Below, piece by piece: positions 63,583-64,000 of a DNA stretch of 64,000 bases. The position numbers and the translations under genes were made by a program. Source of the DNA: an uncultured Prevotella sp. (GTDB lineage: Bacteria > Bacteroidota > Bacteroidia > Bacteroidales > Bacteroidaceae); NCBI GenBank assembly GCA_900317545.1, contig ONHE01000049.1, forward strand, positions 1 through 64,000, in the 5' to 3' direction. The notes under the pieces were generated by a model, which did not search any database, had not been told where the DNA came from, and saw only the letters and a list, made by a program, of their open reading frames with translations. The first letter of the stretch is position 1. Each line of letters opens with the position of its first letter.

Positions 63583-64000
63583 CTACAACGTTACACCATT
63601 CTTGAATATAGAGATTTCCCTATAGCCGCTTTTCTCGTTGTTGCTTTGCTCACCGCTCGCAATAGAGATGATTTTCTCCGTGAATCGCTTGACGAGCTCC
63701 GGCATGTTGGTTTTGCCCTCAACAAGCTCCCCTGCGTTGAAGTCGATCCAGTGAGGCTTCTTCTGGAAAAGCGCACTGTTGGACGAAATCTTCATTGTCG
63801 GAACGAATGTTCCGAACGGCGTGCCGCGCCCGGTTGTGAATAATACGATATGGCAACCTGCGGCGGCCAAGGCTGTGGAGGCCACAAGATCATTTCCTGG
63901 AGCAGAAAGTAGGTTCAGCCCGTTATCTTTCAACCGGTCACCATAGGCCAGTACGCCGCTGATTGGTGCGTGTCCGCATTTCTGCGTACAGCCCAGCGCC
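63583..64000 (-). CDS. uxaA: Altronate dehydratase, C-terminal part (cut by window edge)
   Basis: Only the last 138 codons are present. The readable start ALGCTQKCGHAPISGVLAYG, then LNLLSAPGNDLVASTALAAA and HIVLFTTGRGTPFGTFVPT, matches the C-terminal half of UxaA/GarD dehydratases. UxaA converts D-altronate to KDG in galacturonate breakdown, which fits an organism that degrades pectin. It is followed after 11 bp by the NhaC-type gene. Confidence 0.9.
   Translation of the reverse strand, partial: ALGCTQKCGHAPISGVLAYGDRLKDNGLNLLSAPGNDLVASTALAAAGCHIVLFTTGRGTPFGTFVPTMKISSNSALFQKKPHWIDFNAGELVEGKTNMPELVKRFTEKIISIASGEQSNNEKSGYREISIFKNGVTL

Overview
The window looks like a chromosomal segment of a Bacteroidota member, most likely a Prevotellaceae-type Bacteroidales. 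The evidence is a fused lpxC/fabZ gene, DUF4230, DUF4738 and DUF4890 proteins, an UpxY-type NusG paralogue, and several promoters of the Bacteroidota form TTTG-N19/20-TAnnTTTG. I found no rRNA, tRNA, CRISPR array or insertion sequence.

Layout. (1) 1-4.3 kb: a metallo-beta-lactamase-fold lipoprotein cut by the left edge, an alanine/sodium symporter gene that has lost its middle, two DUF4230 proteins and two small exported proteins. (2) 4.4-32 kb: a large divergent carbohydrate locus that I read as a rhamnogalacturonan-II (RG-II) / complex pectin utilisation cluster. The minus-strand operon (16.1 to 4.4 kb) encodes a homocysteine methyltransferase module, a corrinoid protein, a corrinoid-reactivation module, a GH141-like beta-helix enzyme, a GH31 enzyme, a URO-D-family methyltransferase-like protein, an SSS symporter, a pectinesterase-like beta-helix protein and a DUF1294 protein. 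The plus-strand operon (16.7 to 32 kb) encodes GH127, GH141, an MFS sugar porter, GH78, GH43-like, a GH143-GH142-like fusion, a second GH78 and an STN-fused alpha/beta-hydrolase esterase. Most of these genes overlap by 4-17 bp, so translation is probably coupled. (3) 32.2-34.7 kb: an orphan UpxY-type antiterminator with tandem repeats in its leader, and a PIF1-like helicase. (4) 34.8-49.6 kb: housekeeping genes for murein, tRNA modification, lipid A, pyrimidine and purine synthesis, release factor 1, shikimate, menaquinone and PhoH. (5) 50-54.6 kb: a remnant exopolysaccharide locus (HAD protein, Wzc-type tyrosine kinase with a Gly/Tyr tail, RmlA, and a decayed sugar transferase). (6) 55.5-58.4 kb: a probable division/RNA-decay operon (unknown gene, coiled-coil protein, zapA, rny). 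(7) 59.4-64 kb: zinc-ribbon protein, GH25 lysozyme, unknown protein, NhaC-type antiporter and a partial altronate dehydratase.

Most interesting point: the RG-II operon carries what amounts to a dismantled cobalamin methionine synthase. The homocysteine, B12 and activation modules are separate proteins, there is no methyl-folate (pterin) module, and a URO-D-type protein is present instead. RG-II is rich in O-methyl sugars (2-O-methyl-xylose, 2-O-methyl-fucose), and the GH31 enzyme beside these genes lacks a signal peptide. I propose a cytoplasmic corrinoid route that removes methyl groups from pectin-derived methyl sugars and passes them to homocysteine. This is inference.

Second point: six intergenic loci (about 4.1, 16.3, 32.2, 40.5, 49.8 and 55.1 kb) carry the same family of degenerate tandem repeats with a 22-bp period, built on a GATAGC/GCTATC core followed by a GG(A/C/G)CGGCCC-like block. 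No feature I know explains them.
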